Shown one piece after another: positions 26,358 through 37,205 of a stretch of 64,000 bases of DNA (positions are counted from its first letter, which is position 1; every line of letters begins with the position of its first letter). Source of the DNA: Sulfitobacter mediterraneus (GTDB lineage: Bacteria; Pseudomonadota; Alphaproteobacteria; Rhodobacterales; Rhodobacteraceae). The notes under the pieces are model-generated. The model saw nothing but the letters and a program-made list of their open reading frames with translations. It made no database searches and was not told the DNA's origin. A program made the translations under genes and the position numbers. The DNA is taken from the NCBI RefSeq assembly GCF_016801775.1, contig NZ_CP069004.1:744001-808000 (forward strand). The letters are read 5' to 3'.

Positions 26358-27914
26358 TCAGGGCTCCAGCAACAGCACTTGCAAGGCCGAACGGCGTGCC
26401 GTGTCTTCAAGGCCAAGCGCCCGCAGTGTTGCCAGCGCATCGCGCAAAGCTGCGGCATCGCCGTTTGCGCCCTGTTGCAGCAGGCCCAGCAGTACAAGAA
26501 TGCTTTCCCCCAACCGATCCTGTGCCACGTTCGCAATCAGGTCGGAGCGGGGGGTGGCCTCTGAAAAGGCATCATAAATGGCACCTGCAAGCGGCGCATC
26601 GGGCCGCCGGTCTGGCACTTCGCCCTTGGCGATCAGATCAACAAAACCGCCATCCGGCGCGGCGGCGCTTTCATACTTGGGCGACAGCAACATGATTTTC
26701 TTTGCGATACCGGCTGCCGTCCCATCCAGATCAAATTCCGCCAGTTTTTCGTGAAACAGGCTTGCAAATGTCACTTCCAATCCGGCGCTGCCCATGGCCG
26801 ACCAGACCGCAGGAAGGGTTTTGGCGACCGCTTCGGCACTGCCAGTGGACAGGGCTGTTTCGAACCGCTGCAGGGCCGCCACGCGATCCCAAATGCCGCC
26901 CGACGCAGCGGGGGAGCGATCCGTATAGAGGCCCAGCAGACGGTTGTCCGGCAATGCGCCTGCGCGGGTCAGCCGCTCCGCCGCTTCCAACTGGGCCTTC
27001 CATCCGGCCAGATCACGCAGATCAGCAACGGCAAAGGCGCGGGGCAGGTTTCGCGTTGGTTGCGGCTCCCCGATCGCTTCGAAAAGCCGGAAGCTCAGCG
27101 GATCCATCTGGCGCGGCGCGGGCAGGGCGGCCGCCTCTTCAAAAGCATCGGGATGCAAAAACCTGTCAGCAAGTTCCAGCTTCTCGGCGCTCATCAATCC
27201 CAAGGCCTGCGCCGACCCAAAGGTCAGCGATGCATTGTCCCATTTCTGTTCTCGTGCTGCGCAGAAAATGCGGGTGCCATAGTCTCGGGTCAAATGCGCC
27301 GACCGCGACAGCATGTTGCACGCGCGATCTTCTGTGCCGCTGAGCAAGCTGATCTGCATCCACAGATCAAAATGCGCCGCACTGGTTGTCACATTGGCCT
27401 GTTCGATCAAGGAAAGCGCCGGATCCAGGGCGCCCTCTTTCAGAAGTTTTTCAACCCGCAAAAGCGCCAAGGCATCCCCCGCTGCGCTGCCGCCCTTGGG
27501 GGCTTGCGCCTCTGCCAAGAGGACGGTGAAAAGCAGCGATTGCGCCGCCGGCAGGCGCAAGTCAGGCAATGTTTCGATCAATGTTTTCAATCGGGTCGCG
27601 TCACTGCCCGCCCAAAGGCCAGGCGGCAGTCCGGTGATTGCGGACGGCACCAGACCAATTTCGCGGGGTGCCCCATCGCCAAGCGGGACAACCGACACCT
27701 CCGGCACGCTGCCGGTTTTGGCCACTGGAACCTCGTCGATGATCAGGCTGCGTGGCTGTGATCCGGGAACAGTGGCCGATTGTGTGCCAAGCCAGTCAAT
27801 GACTGAAAGCGGCGCGGCGGGCACCGTCTCTTGTGACGCCAAGGGCAGGGCGGCCAAAACACCAACGGCTGCTGCGGTGAGGCGCAAGATTAAAAAATGG
27901 CTGCGAAGCGGCAT
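26358..27914 (-). CDS. Exported protein of unknown function
   Basis: 518-aa protein with an N-terminal signal-like segment (about residues 1-27, RLTAAAVGVLAALPLASQE), so probably periplasmic. The rest is Ala/Leu-rich and mainly helical, suggestive of TPR- or HEAT-like repeats (stretches such as AAQSLLFTVLLAEAQAP and DALALLRVEKLLKEGALDPAL). I recognise no domain. It starts five bases after the 49-aa membrane peptide gene and ends three bases before xerD, so the three are probably one transcript. No frameshift is visible. Confidence 0.72.
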   Translation of the reverse strand: MPLRSHFLILRLTAAAVGVLAALPLASQETVPAAPLSVIDWLGTQSATVPGSQPRSLIIDEVPVAKTGSVPEVSVVPLGDGAPREIGLVPSAITGLPPGLWAGSDATRLKTLIETLPDLRLPAAQSLLFTVLLAEAQAPKGGSAAGDALALLRVEKLLKEGALDPALSLIEQANVTTSAAHFDLWMQISLLSGTEDRACNMLSRSAHLTRDYGTRIFCAAREQKWDNASLTFGSAQALGLMSAEKLELADRFLHPDAFEEAAALPAPRQMDPLSFRLFEAIGEPQPTRNLPRAFAVADLRDLAGWKAQLEAAERLTRAGALPDNRLLGLYTDRSPAASGGIWDRVAALQRFETALSTGSAEAVAKTLPAVWSAMGSAGLEVTFASLFHEKLAEFDLDGTAAGIAKKIMLLSPKYESAAAPDGGFVDLIAKGEVPDRRPDAPLAGAIYDAFSEATPRSDLIANVAQDRLGESILVLLGLLQQGANGDAAALRDALATLRALGLEDTARRSALQVLLLEP

Positions 27915-27918
27915 CAGA

Positions 27919-28068
27919 TCATTCCGCGATCAATGTGACCGGAACATGGGTTTCGACCTGCGCGGGGTTGAAATCAGCACCAAAAAACGGCCCGATATAG
28001 GCATAGCCGATCAACCCAATACACCCGATGATCAGGAGATATATCAGCAGTTTGATCAATTTGCCCAT
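27919..28068 (-). CDS. Small single-pass membrane protein (49 aa)
   Basis: A 49-codon frame on the minus strand starts at ATG 28068, one of the short genes easily missed. It encodes MGKLIKLLIYLLIIGCIGLI at the N-terminus, a single membrane segment at residues 4-27. A short hydrophilic tail (FFGADFNPAQVETHVPVTL) follows, probably periplasmic. It has two positive residues before the membrane segment, suggesting the N-terminus is inside. It lies 4 bases upstream of the exported-protein gene and divergent from aroK across 72 bases. Function unknown. Confidence 0.72.
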   Translation of the reverse strand: MGKLIKLLIYLLIIGCIGLIGYAYIGPFFGADFNPAQVETHVPVTLIAE

Positions 28069-28140
28069 GATTTGCCCGTTTGTTTTTTGCTTTGTTCCTC
28101 AATCTATATATGGCCTTTTGGCCAAGATCACGTCATTCAG

Positions 28141-28743
28141 ATGAAAATGAGCAAAATTGAGCAAACCATGGCCGATGACCACGCGTCAGCCCCGCGTTAC
28201 CACCTGAAAAAGACCGCTGTGATGGTGGGTATGATGGGTGCGGGCAAGACGGCGGTGGGGCGGGCCCTGGCGTCCAAACTGGATGTGCCTTTTCTGGACA
28301 GCGACGCAGAGATCGAACGCGCGGCCAATCTGACCGTACCCGAAATATTTGAACGTGACGGCGAGGCGTTTTTCCGCAAACGCGAGGCCGAAGTGATTTC
28401 CCGCTTGCTCGACAGTGAACGCGGCATCCTCTCCACGGGTGGCGGCGCGTTCCTGGCCGAGCAGAACCGGTCCAACATTTCGGCGCGGGGCGTTTCGGTT
28501 TGGTTGAATGCGGACATCGAGTTGCTTTGGAACAGGGTACGGCACAAGGACACGCGGCCCTTGCTCCGCACGGCCGATCCCAGAGCCACGCTCACTTCGC
28601 TGTTTAACGCGCGGGTTCCGATCTATCAAAAGGCCGATTTGTCAGTGGCTTGCATGCCGAACCTCACCATAGAGCAAATGGCGGAGCGGGTGATTGATGT
28701 CTTGCTGACGCGGCCAGATGTGCTGGAGAAAACAGATGCTTGA
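28141..28743 (+). CDS. aroK: Shikimate kinase
   Basis: 200-aa kinase that phosphorylates shikimate in the pathway to chorismate. Walker A is GMMGAGKTA near residue 29-37, the shikimate-binding FLDSDAEIER near 49-58, FFRKREAEVI near 78-87, and the GGGAF motif near 100-104. The lid and adenine region RPLLRTADP is near 139. Three in-frame ATGs (28141, 28147, 28168) compete, none with a clear ribosome-binding site; I give the longest. It overlaps aroB by eight bases and is coupled to it. Confidence 0.92.
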   Translation: MKMSKIEQTMADDHASAPRYHLKKTAVMVGMMGAGKTAVGRALASKLDVPFLDSDAEIERAANLTVPEIFERDGEAFFRKREAEVISRLLDSERGILSTGGGAFLAEQNRSNISARGVSVWLNADIELLWNRVRHKDTRPLLRTADPRATLTSLFNARVPIYQKADLSVACMPNLTIEQMAERVIDVLLTRPDVLEKTDA

Positions 28744-29851
28744 AACCGTTCATGTTGACCTGCCCGGACGTGCCTATGATGTGCATATCGGGCCCGGTTT
28801 GCTGCAAGAAGCCGGCACGCGGATTGCGCCCCTTGGCGGCCGCAAGAAGGTTTGTGTTGTCACTGACCGCAACGTTGCGGCGCTGCACCTTGAAACCTTG
28901 CGCAATGGTTTGAGTGCGGCAGACATTGATATGGAGGTGCTGGAGCTGCCACCGGGAGAGGCGACCAAATCCTGGCCCTATTTGACGCAAACCGTCGAAT
29001 GGCTTCTCGACCAGAAAGTGGAACGCGGCGACATCGTGATCGCGTTTGGTGGCGGCGTTATCGGCGATTTGGTTGGCTTTGCCGCCGCGATCCTGCGGCG
29101 CGGCGTGCGGTTTGTCCAAATCCCTACCTCGCTGCTGGCGCAAGTCGACAGCTCCGTCGGCGGCAAAACCGGCATCAACGCACCGCAGGGCAAGAACCTG
29201 ATCGGCGCGTTTCATCAACCGTCCCTGGTGCTGGCCGATACCGCGGTTCTGGGGACGATGAACGCGCGGGACTTTCTCGCCGGTTATGGCGAGGTGGTCA
29301 AATACGGGCTCTTGGGTGCCGCTGATTTTTTTGACTGGTTGGAAGTGCAAGGGCCAGCATTGGCCGCAGGTGATATGACCGCTCGCGTGGAGGCGGTGCG
29401 CAGGTCCGTTCAGATGAAGGCTGACATTGTGATCCGCGATGAGACCGAACAGGGCGACCGGGCCTTGTTGAACCTGGGCCACACCTTTGGTCACGCTTTG
29501 GAAGCGGCAACGGGGTATTCGGATCGGTTATTGCATGGCGAAGGCGTGTCTATTGGCTGCGCTTTGGCGTTTGAGCTGTCGGCCCGCATTGGCCTTTGCG
29601 CTCAAGAAGACCCCAGCCGCGTGCGCGCCCATCTCAAGGCGATGGGAATGAAAACAGATTTGTCTGACATCGAGGGTGAATTGCCGGATGCGCAAGGGTT
29701 GATAGATCTGATGGGTCAGGACAAAAAGGTGGTCAAAGGCCAGCTGAACTTTATCCTCGCCCACAGCATCGGTACGGCTTTTGTCACCTCTGACGTGCCT
29801 TTACATGTTGTATCAGAAACCTTGTCTGACGCTTTGGCAGCGCGGCGCTAA
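28736..29851 (+). CDS. aroB: 3-dehydroquinate synthase
   Basis: 371-aa NAD- and metal-dependent enzyme converting DAHP to 3-dehydroquinate, the second step of the shikimate pathway. Recognisable blocks are IAFGGGVIGDLVGFAA near residue 99-114, TSLLAQVDSSVGGKTGIN near 128-146, ESVKYG-type EVVKYGLLG near 187-195, and LNLGHTFGHALEA with the metal-binding His near 246-258. The start overlaps the aroK stop (ATGCTTGA). It converges with the chemoreceptor gene nine bases away. Confidence 0.95.
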   Translation: MLETVHVDLPGRAYDVHIGPGLLQEAGTRIAPLGGRKKVCVVTDRNVAALHLETLRNGLSAADIDMEVLELPPGEATKSWPYLTQTVEWLLDQKVERGDIVIAFGGGVIGDLVGFAAAILRRGVRFVQIPTSLLAQVDSSVGGKTGINAPQGKNLIGAFHQPSLVLADTAVLGTMNARDFLAGYGEVVKYGLLGAADFFDWLEVQGPALAAGDMTARVEAVRRSVQMKADIVIRDETEQGDRALLNLGHTFGHALEAATGYSDRLLHGEGVSIGCALAFELSARIGLCAQEDPSRVRAHLKAMGMKTDLSDIEGELPDAQGLIDLMGQDKKVVKGQLNFILAHSIGTAFVTSDVPLHVVSETLSDALAARR

Positions 29852-29860
29852 GCTGCTTGA

Positions 29861-32815
29861 TCACGACGCAATCTGCTGCGGTTGCGGTGGATTGACGGGA
29901 CGCTGACCAATGTTGAATTCTGATATTTTCTGAAACAATCCATGGGCTTGACCACGCAATGCATGGCTGGCCGCGGTGGTTTCCTCGAACATTGCGGCGT
30001 TTCGCTGTGTCACAGAATCCAGCTTGGCGACAGATGCGTTGATCTCTTGCAGAACCGCGGCTTGATCCGCCGATGAGGTGGACAGGGTGGCAACAAGCTC
30101 TGCAACTTCGGCCACCGCCGCGACGATGGCCTTTAGGGACGTTCCTGTACGCCCCACCAACGCAACGCCGTTGTCGACCTGTGACCGGCTTGCCGAAATC
30201 AGCGATGTAATCTCCTGCGCCGCATTGGCCGATTGCAATGCCAGCGCCCGCACTTCCGATGCAACCACGGCAAAGCCCCGTCCGGCTTCACCTGCGCGGG
30301 CGGCTTCCACGCCTGCGTTCAGGGCCAACAGGTTGGTTTGGAAGGCAATATTGTCAATGACGCTGATGATATTTGTAATTTCGGAGGAGGATTTGGCGAT
30401 CCCGTGCATGGCCGTTTCGGTATCATCGACCACTCCTTCGCTTTGCATCGCCATTTGATGTGCGTTTTCAACCAATTGTGCGGCACGCCGGGTGCTGTCT
30501 GCTGCGGTTCTGACCGAGCCGGTGATCTCATCCAACGCGGCGGCGGTTTCCTCCAGCGTTGCGGCCTGGGTTTCAGTGCGCTGCGCCAGATCGTCGGCAG
30601 CGCTGGTGATTTCGCTGGTCTCGCTGTCGATGTTGCTGGCATTGGCGCCAACGGTCTCTATGACAGTGAGCAGGGTTGAGATTGCAAGGTTAAAATCATC
30701 GCGCAAGGCGCTGTATTCCTGAGGAAATGCTTTGTCGATTTGAGTGGTCAGATCTTTTTGAGAGACCCGGTGCAAGGCGACACGCAGCGTGTCCACAACC
30801 TGCTCCTGTGCCTGCGTCATGGCACGATGTTGGGCTTTGTGGGCCTGTTGAGACAGATGCGTTTCTGTGATGTCGCGCCCGATCAGGATCATGCCCTTGG
30901 ACAAGCCGGTGTGATCGGCCATCGGCGTGAGGCTGCCATCCAGATATTTCGGGCCACCGGCAGTCGAAATCTCGAAAACACCAAACAGCGGCTCTTCTGC
31001 TTCGAGGATCTGGTCAAATGCGCTTGAGGAACCGGGCAGGGTGATGATCTGATCTACCTGCGTCCCTTCGAGAGATGCGCCGTTGGTCTGCAGCAACTCC
31101 GAGAAGGTATCATTTGCGGACACGATGATGCCTGTCGCCGAAATCTCCAGCTGCGCGTTGGCCTGATCCAGAGACGCCATGATGACGGCATTGCGCAGAT
31201 CGCCTGTTTGATCCTTCCATTCAACCACATGACCAATCGGATCACCGTCCTTGTTGTGGACGGCGGCAATGGCCAGACCCAGGATCAGCCGCCCGGCGCG
31301 GAAATAGCGTTGGATCGGCGCGTCCATCGCCGAGCGAGACATCGCAGGTTTCAGATCAGAAAGCGGATGCAATTGATGGAAATCCGTGCCGGTGACGGCC
31401 TTTGGGTCGAACGTTGCCCTGATCTGGCGAAGCTCTGCCGCTGCATCTGAAAACAAGCGATCCAATGCATGGTTGGTCCAGACCACCTGGCCATCTGTCC
31501 CGATCAGCATCATGGCCGAAGATGACGCGGCAAATCCGGCACCCTTGTAGGCAGCTTCTTCTTGCAGCCGGCCGGCGGCGATCAGGGACATCCGAAACCC
31601 TTCCAAGGCATTGGCAATGCCGCCAATTTCATCTTTGCGCGTGATGTGCGGCACCTCCAGATCATAATGCGCCGCGGCGACCTCACGCATGGCACGATCA
31701 ACCGCACGGAGCGGGTTTGAGATTGAGCGCGCAAAGATTGCGGCAAAGAGTAATCCCACCCCAATGATCAAAGCGCCGATCAAGGCAAAGATGTTCCGCA
31801 AACGCACGGTTGGCGCGAGGATCTCCTCCATGGATTGCGTAATTGCCAAAGTCCAATTCGTGCCCAGGAAGGGCAGGGGGACGCGATGGATCGCGGCTGG
31901 ATCACCGGTCAGGCCAACTTCGGCCGTGCTGTGATGTGACCCTTCGCCGGGACTGGAACGAAAGGAGGTGGTCAAAATGTCGGTTTGCTCCGTCTGGATG
32001 GAATCGCTGCGCAGAACGTTGTCGTCTCCGACAATGAACGCATCACCGGACCTGCCCAGTCCGACAACGCCGCGGGTCACTTCGTTAATCCGGTCCACCG
32101 GCATCTGAAAGGCCAGAACCCCCAACTGTTTGCCATCACGGGAAAAAATCGGACGCGCAAGAAAGGCGGCAGGTGCATCGGCGCTGGGTCCATAGGGGCT
32201 GAAATCAACAAAAGCCGGCGCGGCATCCGGTGCAAGTCTTGTAGCCGCGCGGTAGGCCTGTCCCAGGCCGCTGTCTTTCCATTTGCCGCTTAGCAGATTG
32301 GTGGCAAAATCGCTTTCCTTGAAAACCGAATAGACCAATGTTCCCTTGGTATCGAACAGAAAAATATCGTAATATCCAAGCTTCTTCTGGAGGGCGTGAA
32401 AGAACGGATGATATCGTTCATGCGCCTGATCATAGGCGGTGTTTTGGCCGCTGTTATAAAGCTGGTCCTTTTTGCCCTCAGGGTGCGGATTATCTTTGAT
32501 ATAGGCTTTGCTCAGGGCCGGTCCGGCATTGTTCAAAGCCTCGTAACCCTCAGAAAGTGCTTTTAAGGCATCATGGACATGCGGATTTCCAGCCTCCAGC
32601 GTAATATGGGTGGCGATGGCGTTTAGATATCCGATGACGGACCTGTTCATCCCCTGAGCGACTGCATGAAGCGTATGTTCGGCCTGTTTTATGGCTGCGG
32701 CCCGCGCCATTTGAAAGGACACCGCGCCCATCGCCAGAACGGCGAGCACGATCATCAGGGCGGTTATGACAGGTAGCTTCAGCCGGATCGGCATATTCTT
32801 GAATTGGGAAAACAA
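29861..32815 (-). CDS. Methyl-accepting chemotaxis protein with periplasmic Cache-like and PAS domains
   Basis: 984-aa transmembrane chemoreceptor. The first membrane segment (about residues 15-35) is followed by a large periplasmic sensor (about 36-335) of dCache type, with [18 protein letters not shown] and VNRGVVGLG-like features. The second membrane segment is about 341-366, then HAMP, then two PAS-like modules (about 430-560 and 570-695). The signalling domain (about 735-945) has the hairpin tip [27 protein letters not shown] sequence. The upstream in-frame TTG at 32887 lies inside the ssb terminator; I prefer the TTG at 32815, with GAGGGG six bases before it. An ATG at 32794 is the other option. 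Ligand unknown. Confidence 0.88.
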   Translation of the reverse strand: MFSQFKNMPIRLKLPVITALMIVLAVLAMGAVSFQMARAAAIKQAEHTLHAVAQGMNRSVIGYLNAIATHITLEAGNPHVHDALKALSEGYEALNNAGPALSKAYIKDNPHPEGKKDQLYNSGQNTAYDQAHERYHPFFHALQKKLGYYDIFLFDTKGTLVYSVFKESDFATNLLSGKWKDSGLGQAYRAATRLAPDAAPAFVDFSPYGPSADAPAAFLARPIFSRDGKQLGVLAFQMPVDRINEVTRGVVGLGRSGDAFIVGDDNVLRSDSIQTEQTDILTTSFRSSPGEGSHHSTAEVGLTGDPAAIHRVPLPFLGTNWTLAITQSMEEILAPTVRLRNIFALIGALIIGVGLLFAAIFARSISNPLRAVDRAMREVAAAHYDLEVPHITRKDEIGGIANALEGFRMSLIAAGRLQEEAAYKGAGFAASSSAMMLIGTDGQVVWTNHALDRLFSDAAAELRQIRATFDPKAVTGTDFHQLHPLSDLKPAMSRSAMDAPIQRYFRAGRLILGLAIAAVHNKDGDPIGHVVEWKDQTGDLRNAVIMASLDQANAQLEISATGIIVSANDTFSELLQTNGASLEGTQVDQIITLPGSSSAFDQILEAEEPLFGVFEISTAGGPKYLDGSLTPMADHTGLSKGMILIGRDITETHLSQQAHKAQHRAMTQAQEQVVDTLRVALHRVSQKDLTTQIDKAFPQEYSALRDDFNLAISTLLTVIETVGANASNIDSETSEITSAADDLAQRTETQAATLEETAAALDEITGSVRTAADSTRRAAQLVENAHQMAMQSEGVVDDTETAMHGIAKSSSEITNIISVIDNIAFQTNLLALNAGVEAARAGEAGRGFAVVASEVRALALQSANAAQEITSLISASRSQVDNGVALVGRTGTSLKAIVAAVAEVAELVATLSTSSADQAAVLQEINASVAKLDSVTQRNAAMFEETTAASHALRGQAHGLFQKISEFNIGQRPVNPPQPQQIAS

Positions 32816-32885
32816 GTCTGGCCCCTCGATGGAATAATGGGGCGGAGTATCCGAGCGCTTCCTGAAGTTTCCCTTAAGCCTCGCC

Positions 32886-32914
32886 AAAAAAAACGGCCCG
32901 AAAATCGGACCGTT
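32886..32914 (-). terminator. Rho-independent terminator after ssb
   Basis: A 10-bp stem (32892-32901 with 32905-32914, one G-U pair) closes a 3-base loop on the minus strand and is followed by a run of Ts. It lies 22 bases past the ssb stop. Confidence 0.85.
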
Positions 32915-32935
32915 TCTGCGTTTGTCTTTCGCTGA

Positions 32936-33454
32936 TCAGAACGGGATTTCGTCGTCCAGATCGCGGGAACCGCCGCCGCCGCCACCCGACGGGCCACTGT
33001 CGTAACCGCCGCCGCCATTGCCGCTGTCATAACCGCCGCCGCCGTAATCGCCGCCACCGGAACCGCCGCCATAGCCGCCACCACCGCCGCCGGAGCCACC
33101 ATCGCGGCCATCCAGCATGGTCAGCGTGCCACCATAGCCTTGCAGCACAACTTCGGTGCTATACCGGTCATTGCCCGACTGATCCTGCCATTTTCGGGTT
33201 TGCAGCTGTCCCTCAATGTAAACTTTGGAGCCTTTCTTGAGGTATTGTTCGGCAATCCGCACAAGACCTTCTTGAAAGATGGCCACAGAATGCCATTCCG
33301 TTTTCTCTTTGCGTTCACCGGTGTTGCGGTCTTTCCATGTCTCGGAGGTGGCGATGCGCAGATTGCAAACCTTGCCGCCATTTTGAAACGACCGTACCTC
33401 GGGATCACGCCCCAGATTGCCGATAAGGATCACTTTGTTAACTGAACCGGCCAT
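32936..33454 (-). CDS. ssb: Single-stranded DNA-binding protein
   Basis: 172-aa tetrameric SSB needed for replication, repair and recombination. The OB fold spans about 1-112, beginning [20 protein letters not shown], with TEWHSVAIF and [14 protein letters not shown] long Gly-rich linker (about 117-165) leads to the acidic tip DDEIPF, which binds partner proteins. The encoding DNA of the linker is a GCC-rich low-complexity run at about 32960-33110. It is divergent from the lytic transglycosylase gene. Confidence 0.96.
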   Translation of the reverse strand: MAGSVNKVILIGNLGRDPEVRSFQNGGKVCNLRIATSETWKDRNTGERKEKTEWHSVAIFQEGLVRIAEQYLKKGSKVYIEGQLQTRKWQDQSGNDRYSTEVVLQGYGGTLTMLDGRDGGSGGGGGGYGGGSGGGDYGGGGYDSGNGGGGYDSGPSGGGGGGSRDLDDEIPF

Positions 33455-33658
33455 ATTGCCCCCTGATCTATCAATTCATTCCCGTGCTGCGAATCCGCGC
33501 CGCCCCGGTTTAAGCCGTTATATCGGGGTGAGCTTGGCTGAACCATGGTTAACAAACGGTTTCATGGCAATTCTCTGCCACCGCAGGGAAACTTGGGCTG
33601 GCACGAAGGTCAGGTTTTGATATAGTTCGCCCAATCAACGTTGGGGGCGTCGGGCAGG

Positions 33659-34258
33659 ATGCGCAATTCAAAAAAATCACTGACCTGGGCAGTGGCTGTT
33701 GCCATGGCTTTGGCTGGGGCACCGGCCAGCGCGGATATTTTCTCAAGCAAAAGCCGCAGCGGATTGTTCAAGTCCCAGAAAAAGATCCTCGATAATCGGG
33801 CATCCAAGCAGTATTCGGCCTCTGTGCGGCTCAAACCGCCAACTGTCATCACCCCGACGAAATGGGGCAACACGCCGAAATACAAAGGCAAATACAAAGG
33901 CGTTTACTTGCAGGTCGCAAAAGACGCCGCAGCCCGCCACGGCGTGCCGGTGGATCTGTTCCTGCGATTGGTGCAGCAAGAAAGCGGTTGGAACCCCAAC
34001 GCTAAGTCCCACAAAGGCGCGATGGGACTGGCACAGTTGATGCCCGGCACAGCCCGCAAGCTGCGGGTCGATCCCACGGATCCGGCCCAGAACCTCGAAG
34101 GTGGGGCACGTTACCTCAAACAACAATTCAAACGGTTTGGCACATGGCGGCTTGCGCTGGCAGCCTATAACGCCGGTCCGGGCGCGGTGAAGAAGTATGG
34201 CGGCGTGCCGCCCTACAAGGAAACGCGCAACTATGTCCGGATTATTGCGGGGAGCTGA
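33659..34258 (+). CDS. Lytic transglycosylase (SLT domain)
   Basis: 199-aa exported peptidoglycan-cleaving enzyme. A signal peptide (about 1-26, ending PASA) precedes a basic spacer. The SLT catalytic domain (about 85-199) carries [23 protein letters not shown] (catalytic Glu in ESGW), then [17 protein letters not shown] and ETRNYV. That is the Slt/MltC-type GH23 motif set. ATG 33659 is preferred over a TTG at 33641. The protein is short, with no extra domain visible. Confidence 0.9.
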   Translation: MRNSKKSLTWAVAVAMALAGAPASADIFSSKSRSGLFKSQKKILDNRASKQYSASVRLKPPTVITPTKWGNTPKYKGKYKGVYLQVAKDAAARHGVPVDLFLRLVQQESGWNPNAKSHKGAMGLAQLMPGTARKLRVDPTDPAQNLEGGARYLKQQFKRFGTWRLALAAYNAGPGAVKKYGGVPPYKETRNYVRIIAGS

Positions 34259-34427
34259 CCCCTTCCTGTTTTCGTTTTCGAACAACGCCTTACTGCATGG
34301 GTCGGCGTGTTTTCGCCCGTTCCCTGAACACCAGCCGGAACCAATTCACTTTCCGCCCGTTCTTTACCCAGAGCGCCGCAACCGGAATTCTCCGGATCTT
34401 GGCGCCAGAAAGAGTAAGGAGCATATC

Positions 34428-34952
34428 ATGTTCACAACGATCAAAAGTTTTACATTCGCCGCTGGCGTCAGCCTGTTGGCCCTCACATCTGCAACTGCGG
34501 CCGAGCTGCCTAAAATCTCGCAGATCAGCGTCGACGCCTCTTATGACGCCGCGCAAGACAGCAACGCGGCGGCGCTCTACCCGGAGCTGCAGACCGACAT
34601 CAACAAAGCGGTGGCCGAGATGGTGCCAACCAGCGACGATGCAGCGGACCCGACAATCCGGATCGATATCCGCAAAATCGCCTTGGACGGTGATACATAT
34701 CTGCCGGACAGCGCGGAATTCAACCAGATCGAAGGTGTGGTTGCCATCGAAGGCCGTGATGGCAGCGTTGGCGATGTGACATTCCCGGTCAATATCGTGG
34801 CCGCGACCGCCGACACTGTTGCGCCTGAGGGCTACTTCCTGGTGCCGCCATCAACCGAAGATTTCTACACGGCGATGGTTTATGGTTTTGCCAAGACCGT
34901 GGCGGAAGAGCTGGCTCGGGTGAACACATCCGGTGACGCAATCACCCGCTAA
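34428..34952 (+). CDS. Exported protein of unknown function
   Basis: 174-aa protein beginning at ATG 34428 with AAGGAG seven bases upstream. The first 25 residues (TFAAGVSLLALTSATAAELP) are a classical signal peptide, so it is secreted to the periplasm or beyond. The mature protein is acidic and beta-rich, with no cysteines and no recognised domain. The block VVAIEGRDGSVGDVTFPVNIV and the C-terminal helix FYTAMVYGFAKTVAEELARV are the most distinctive. A strong terminator follows. Confidence 0.72.
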   Translation: MFTTIKSFTFAAGVSLLALTSATAAELPKISQISVDASYDAAQDSNAAALYPELQTDINKAVAEMVPTSDDAADPTIRIDIRKIALDGDTYLPDSAEFNQIEGVVAIEGRDGSVGDVTFPVNIVAATADTVAPEGYFLVPPSTEDFYTAMVYGFAKTVAEELARVNTSGDAITR

Positions 34953-34972
34953 ATACTTTTATAAACTAAGAA

Positions 34973-35002
34973 AAAGCGCGGATGGGAAACCATCCGCGCT
35001 TT
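34973..35002. terminator. Strong terminator between the exported protein and the ABC importer
   Basis: A perfect 13-bp stem (34973-34985 with 34990-35002) closes a GAAA loop. A-rich on the left and T-rich on the right, it can stop transcription from both convergent genes. Confidence 0.88.
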
Positions 35003-35005
35003 GCT

Positions 35006-37096
35006 TTATTCTGCCGCGACTCCCACTTCGATTACCGGCTCCATCTCTGAGAACTTTTGATCGCTCAGGTGGCACTTGACCTGATGCCCGTCAGCCATCT
35101 CCCGAATGGGCGGAACCTCGCGTTCACAAAGCCCGTCCGGCACCTCCGATTTCCAGCGGCACCGCGTCTGGAACGGGCAACCCGGTGGCGGGTTCATTGC
35201 GGATGGAATGTCGCCCTCAAGCACGATGTGCTTTTTCTTGACTGAGGTATCGGCAATCGGCACCGCAGACAGCAAAGCCTCGGTATAGGGGTGATAGGGC
35301 GGCGAGAACACCTGATCGGTGCTGCCCAGCTCAACCACATGGCCCAGATACATCACCATGACCCGGTCGCTGAGATAGCGCACAATTGACAAGTCGTGGC
35401 TGATAAACAGCAAGGTGGTCTTTTGCTCGCGCTGGATCTCCATCAACAGATCTGTCACCGCGGCCTGCACGGACACGTCAAGCGCCGACACCGGCTCATC
35501 CGCCACAACAATCCGCGCATCCCCGGCAAAGGCGCGGGCGATACCCACACGTTGCTTTTGACCACCGGACAGCTGCCGTGGCATCCGATCGGCAAACTCG
35601 CGCGGCAGTTTCACCAGATCGAGCAGTTCCAGCATCCGCTGGCGCCGCTCGGCTTCGTTCTTGCCAACCTTGAAGATCTCCAGCGCGCGGATGATCTGCC
35701 GGCCCACGGTCATCGACGGGTTGAGCGTGTCAAACGGGTTCTGGAACACCATCTGGACATCGGCGACATTCTTGGTGGTGCGGTCCTCGATAGGCACATC
35801 GCCAATATTCACGCCATCCAGCAAGATCTGGCCCTCGGTGGCGGTCTCAAGACCCATCAGAACCTTTGCAAAGGTGGACTTGCCGCAACCGGATTCGCCC
35901 ACAATCGCCAGCGTTTCGGATTCGCGCGCCTCAAAACTCAACTCTTCGTTGGCCTTGACCACCTTGGTGTCACCGCCGCCAAACATCGCATTGGCTGCCA
36001 CCTGGTAATATTTTTTCAGCTTGTCCATCTTCAGGACAACCTTGCCGACATCACCTTTGGTTTTGACCTCTGCCAGTTCCAATGGCGCTTTCCAGTCGAT
36101 CTCCTCGAATTTCAAACAGCGCGTGGAATGACGATCATTGCCCGCGACATTCTGCATCGGGATGTAGCCCTGATCACAACGCCCCGCCTCGAAATAATCG
36201 CAGCGCGGGCCAAAGTTACATCCTGGCGGGCGTTCATGGGGCAGGGGAAAGTTACCGGGAATGGCCACAAGGGGACGGGCATTCTTGTCCGCACCGGGCA
36301 GCGGAATCGACCGGAACAGCGCCTGCGTATAGGGGTGCTGCATCTCGTCGAACACATCCTCGATAGAGCCCCGTTCGACCGCCTCGCCGGAATACATCAC
36401 GCAGATCCGGTCACAGGTCTCAAGCACCAGACCAAGGTTGTGACTGATAAACAGCATCGATGTGCCGTACTTTGTGCCCAGTTCCTTGACCAGCTCCACG
36501 ACAGCTGCCTCAACCGTCACGTCAAGCGCCGTCGTCGGCTCGTCCAGGATCAATAGGGACGGTTCTGACATCAACGCCATCGCGATCACGATCCGCTGCT
36601 GCTGGCCACCCGACAGCTGGTGCGGATAGGCATTCAGGATCCGTTTCGGATCGGGCAGTTTCACATCCGTAACCACCTGCAAGGCGCGGTCATAGGCGTC
36701 CTTCTCGTTCATGCCGGCGTGGATCATCGGCACTTCCATCAACTGCTTGCCGATCTTCATTGCCGGATTGAGGCTCGCCATCGGTTCTTGATAGATCATC
36801 GCGATCTCGGAGCCGCGAATGTCGCGCAACTCGTCATCGCTCATCTCGCCCAGATCGCGGCCCTTGAACTTGATCGAACCGCCGACAATGCGGCCGTTCT
36901 TGCCCAGATCCTGCATCACGCCCAGCGCCACTGTGGATTTGCCGCAGCCGGATTCGCCCACAAGTCCCAGCGCCTCACCGGGCTGAACCGTCGCGGAAAA
37001 ATCCATCACCGCAGGGATTTCCCGCAGCCTTGTGAAAAACGAAATCGAAAGCTTGTCGATCTCCAGAATTGGACCGTCATATGCATCTTTTACCAT
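35006..37096 (-). CDS. Dipeptide/oligopeptide-type ABC importer, fused two-domain ATPase
   Basis: 696-aa protein fusing DppD-like and DppF-like ATPases. The first nucleotide-binding domain has Walker [10 protein letters not shown] (residues 47-55), signature LSGGQQQR and Walker [14 protein letters not shown]. The second has GESGCGKST near 404, LSGGQKQR and [11 protein letters not shown]. Each half ends in an oligo_HPY-type Pro/Cys-rich tail ([20 protein letters not shown]). It powers uptake of peptides, opines or similar solutes through the two permeases encoded just upstream. The substrate is unknown. Confidence 0.9.
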   Translation of the reverse strand: MVKDAYDGPILEIDKLSISFFTRLREIPAVMDFSATVQPGEALGLVGESGCGKSTVALGVMQDLGKNGRIVGGSIKFKGRDLGEMSDDELRDIRGSEIAMIYQEPMASLNPAMKIGKQLMEVPMIHAGMNEKDAYDRALQVVTDVKLPDPKRILNAYPHQLSGGQQQRIVIAMALMSEPSLLILDEPTTALDVTVEAAVVELVKELGTKYGTSMLFISHNLGLVLETCDRICVMYSGEAVERGSIEDVFDEMQHPYTQALFRSIPLPGADKNARPLVAIPGNFPLPHERPPGCNFGPRCDYFEAGRCDQGYIPMQNVAGNDRHSTRCLKFEEIDWKAPLELAEVKTKGDVGKVVLKMDKLKKYYQVAANAMFGGGDTKVVKANEELSFEARESETLAIVGESGCGKSTFAKVLMGLETATEGQILLDGVNIGDVPIEDRTTKNVADVQMVFQNPFDTLNPSMTVGRQIIRALEIFKVGKNEAERRQRMLELLDLVKLPREFADRMPRQLSGGQKQRVGIARAFAGDARIVVADEPVSALDVSVQAAVTDLLMEIQREQKTTLLFISHDLSIVRYLSDRVMVMYLGHVVELGSTDQVFSPPYHPYTEALLSAVPIADTSVKKKHIVLEGDIPSAMNPPPGCPFQTRCRWKSEVPDGLCEREVPPIREMADGHQVKCHLSDQKFSEMEPVIEVGVAAE

Positions 37097-37145
37097 TCTA
37101 CTCTCCTTCGGGAGGGGCCAAAATCTGCGGGGAATATCCCCTTTG

Positions 37146-37191
37146 CCTTTTTGGCCGTAAATATTCCGGGGGTCCGGGGGCTGGCCCCCGG
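37146..37191 (-). repeat. Dispersed hairpin repeat, copy 2 (inverted)
   Basis: On the minus strand CCGGGGG (37191-37185) pairs with CCCCCGG (37180-37174). It is followed by ACCCCCGG, AATATTT and GGCCAAAAAGG. It lies between the DppC-like permease and the ATPase, inside the operon, so it need not be a full terminator. Confidence 0.7.
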
Positions 37192-37205
37192 TCCAACTCT
37201 TTCAA

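Noticed and set aside
32960..33110. CCGCC-rich low-complexity tract
   Set aside because: It encodes the Gly-rich linker of SSB and needs no other explanation.
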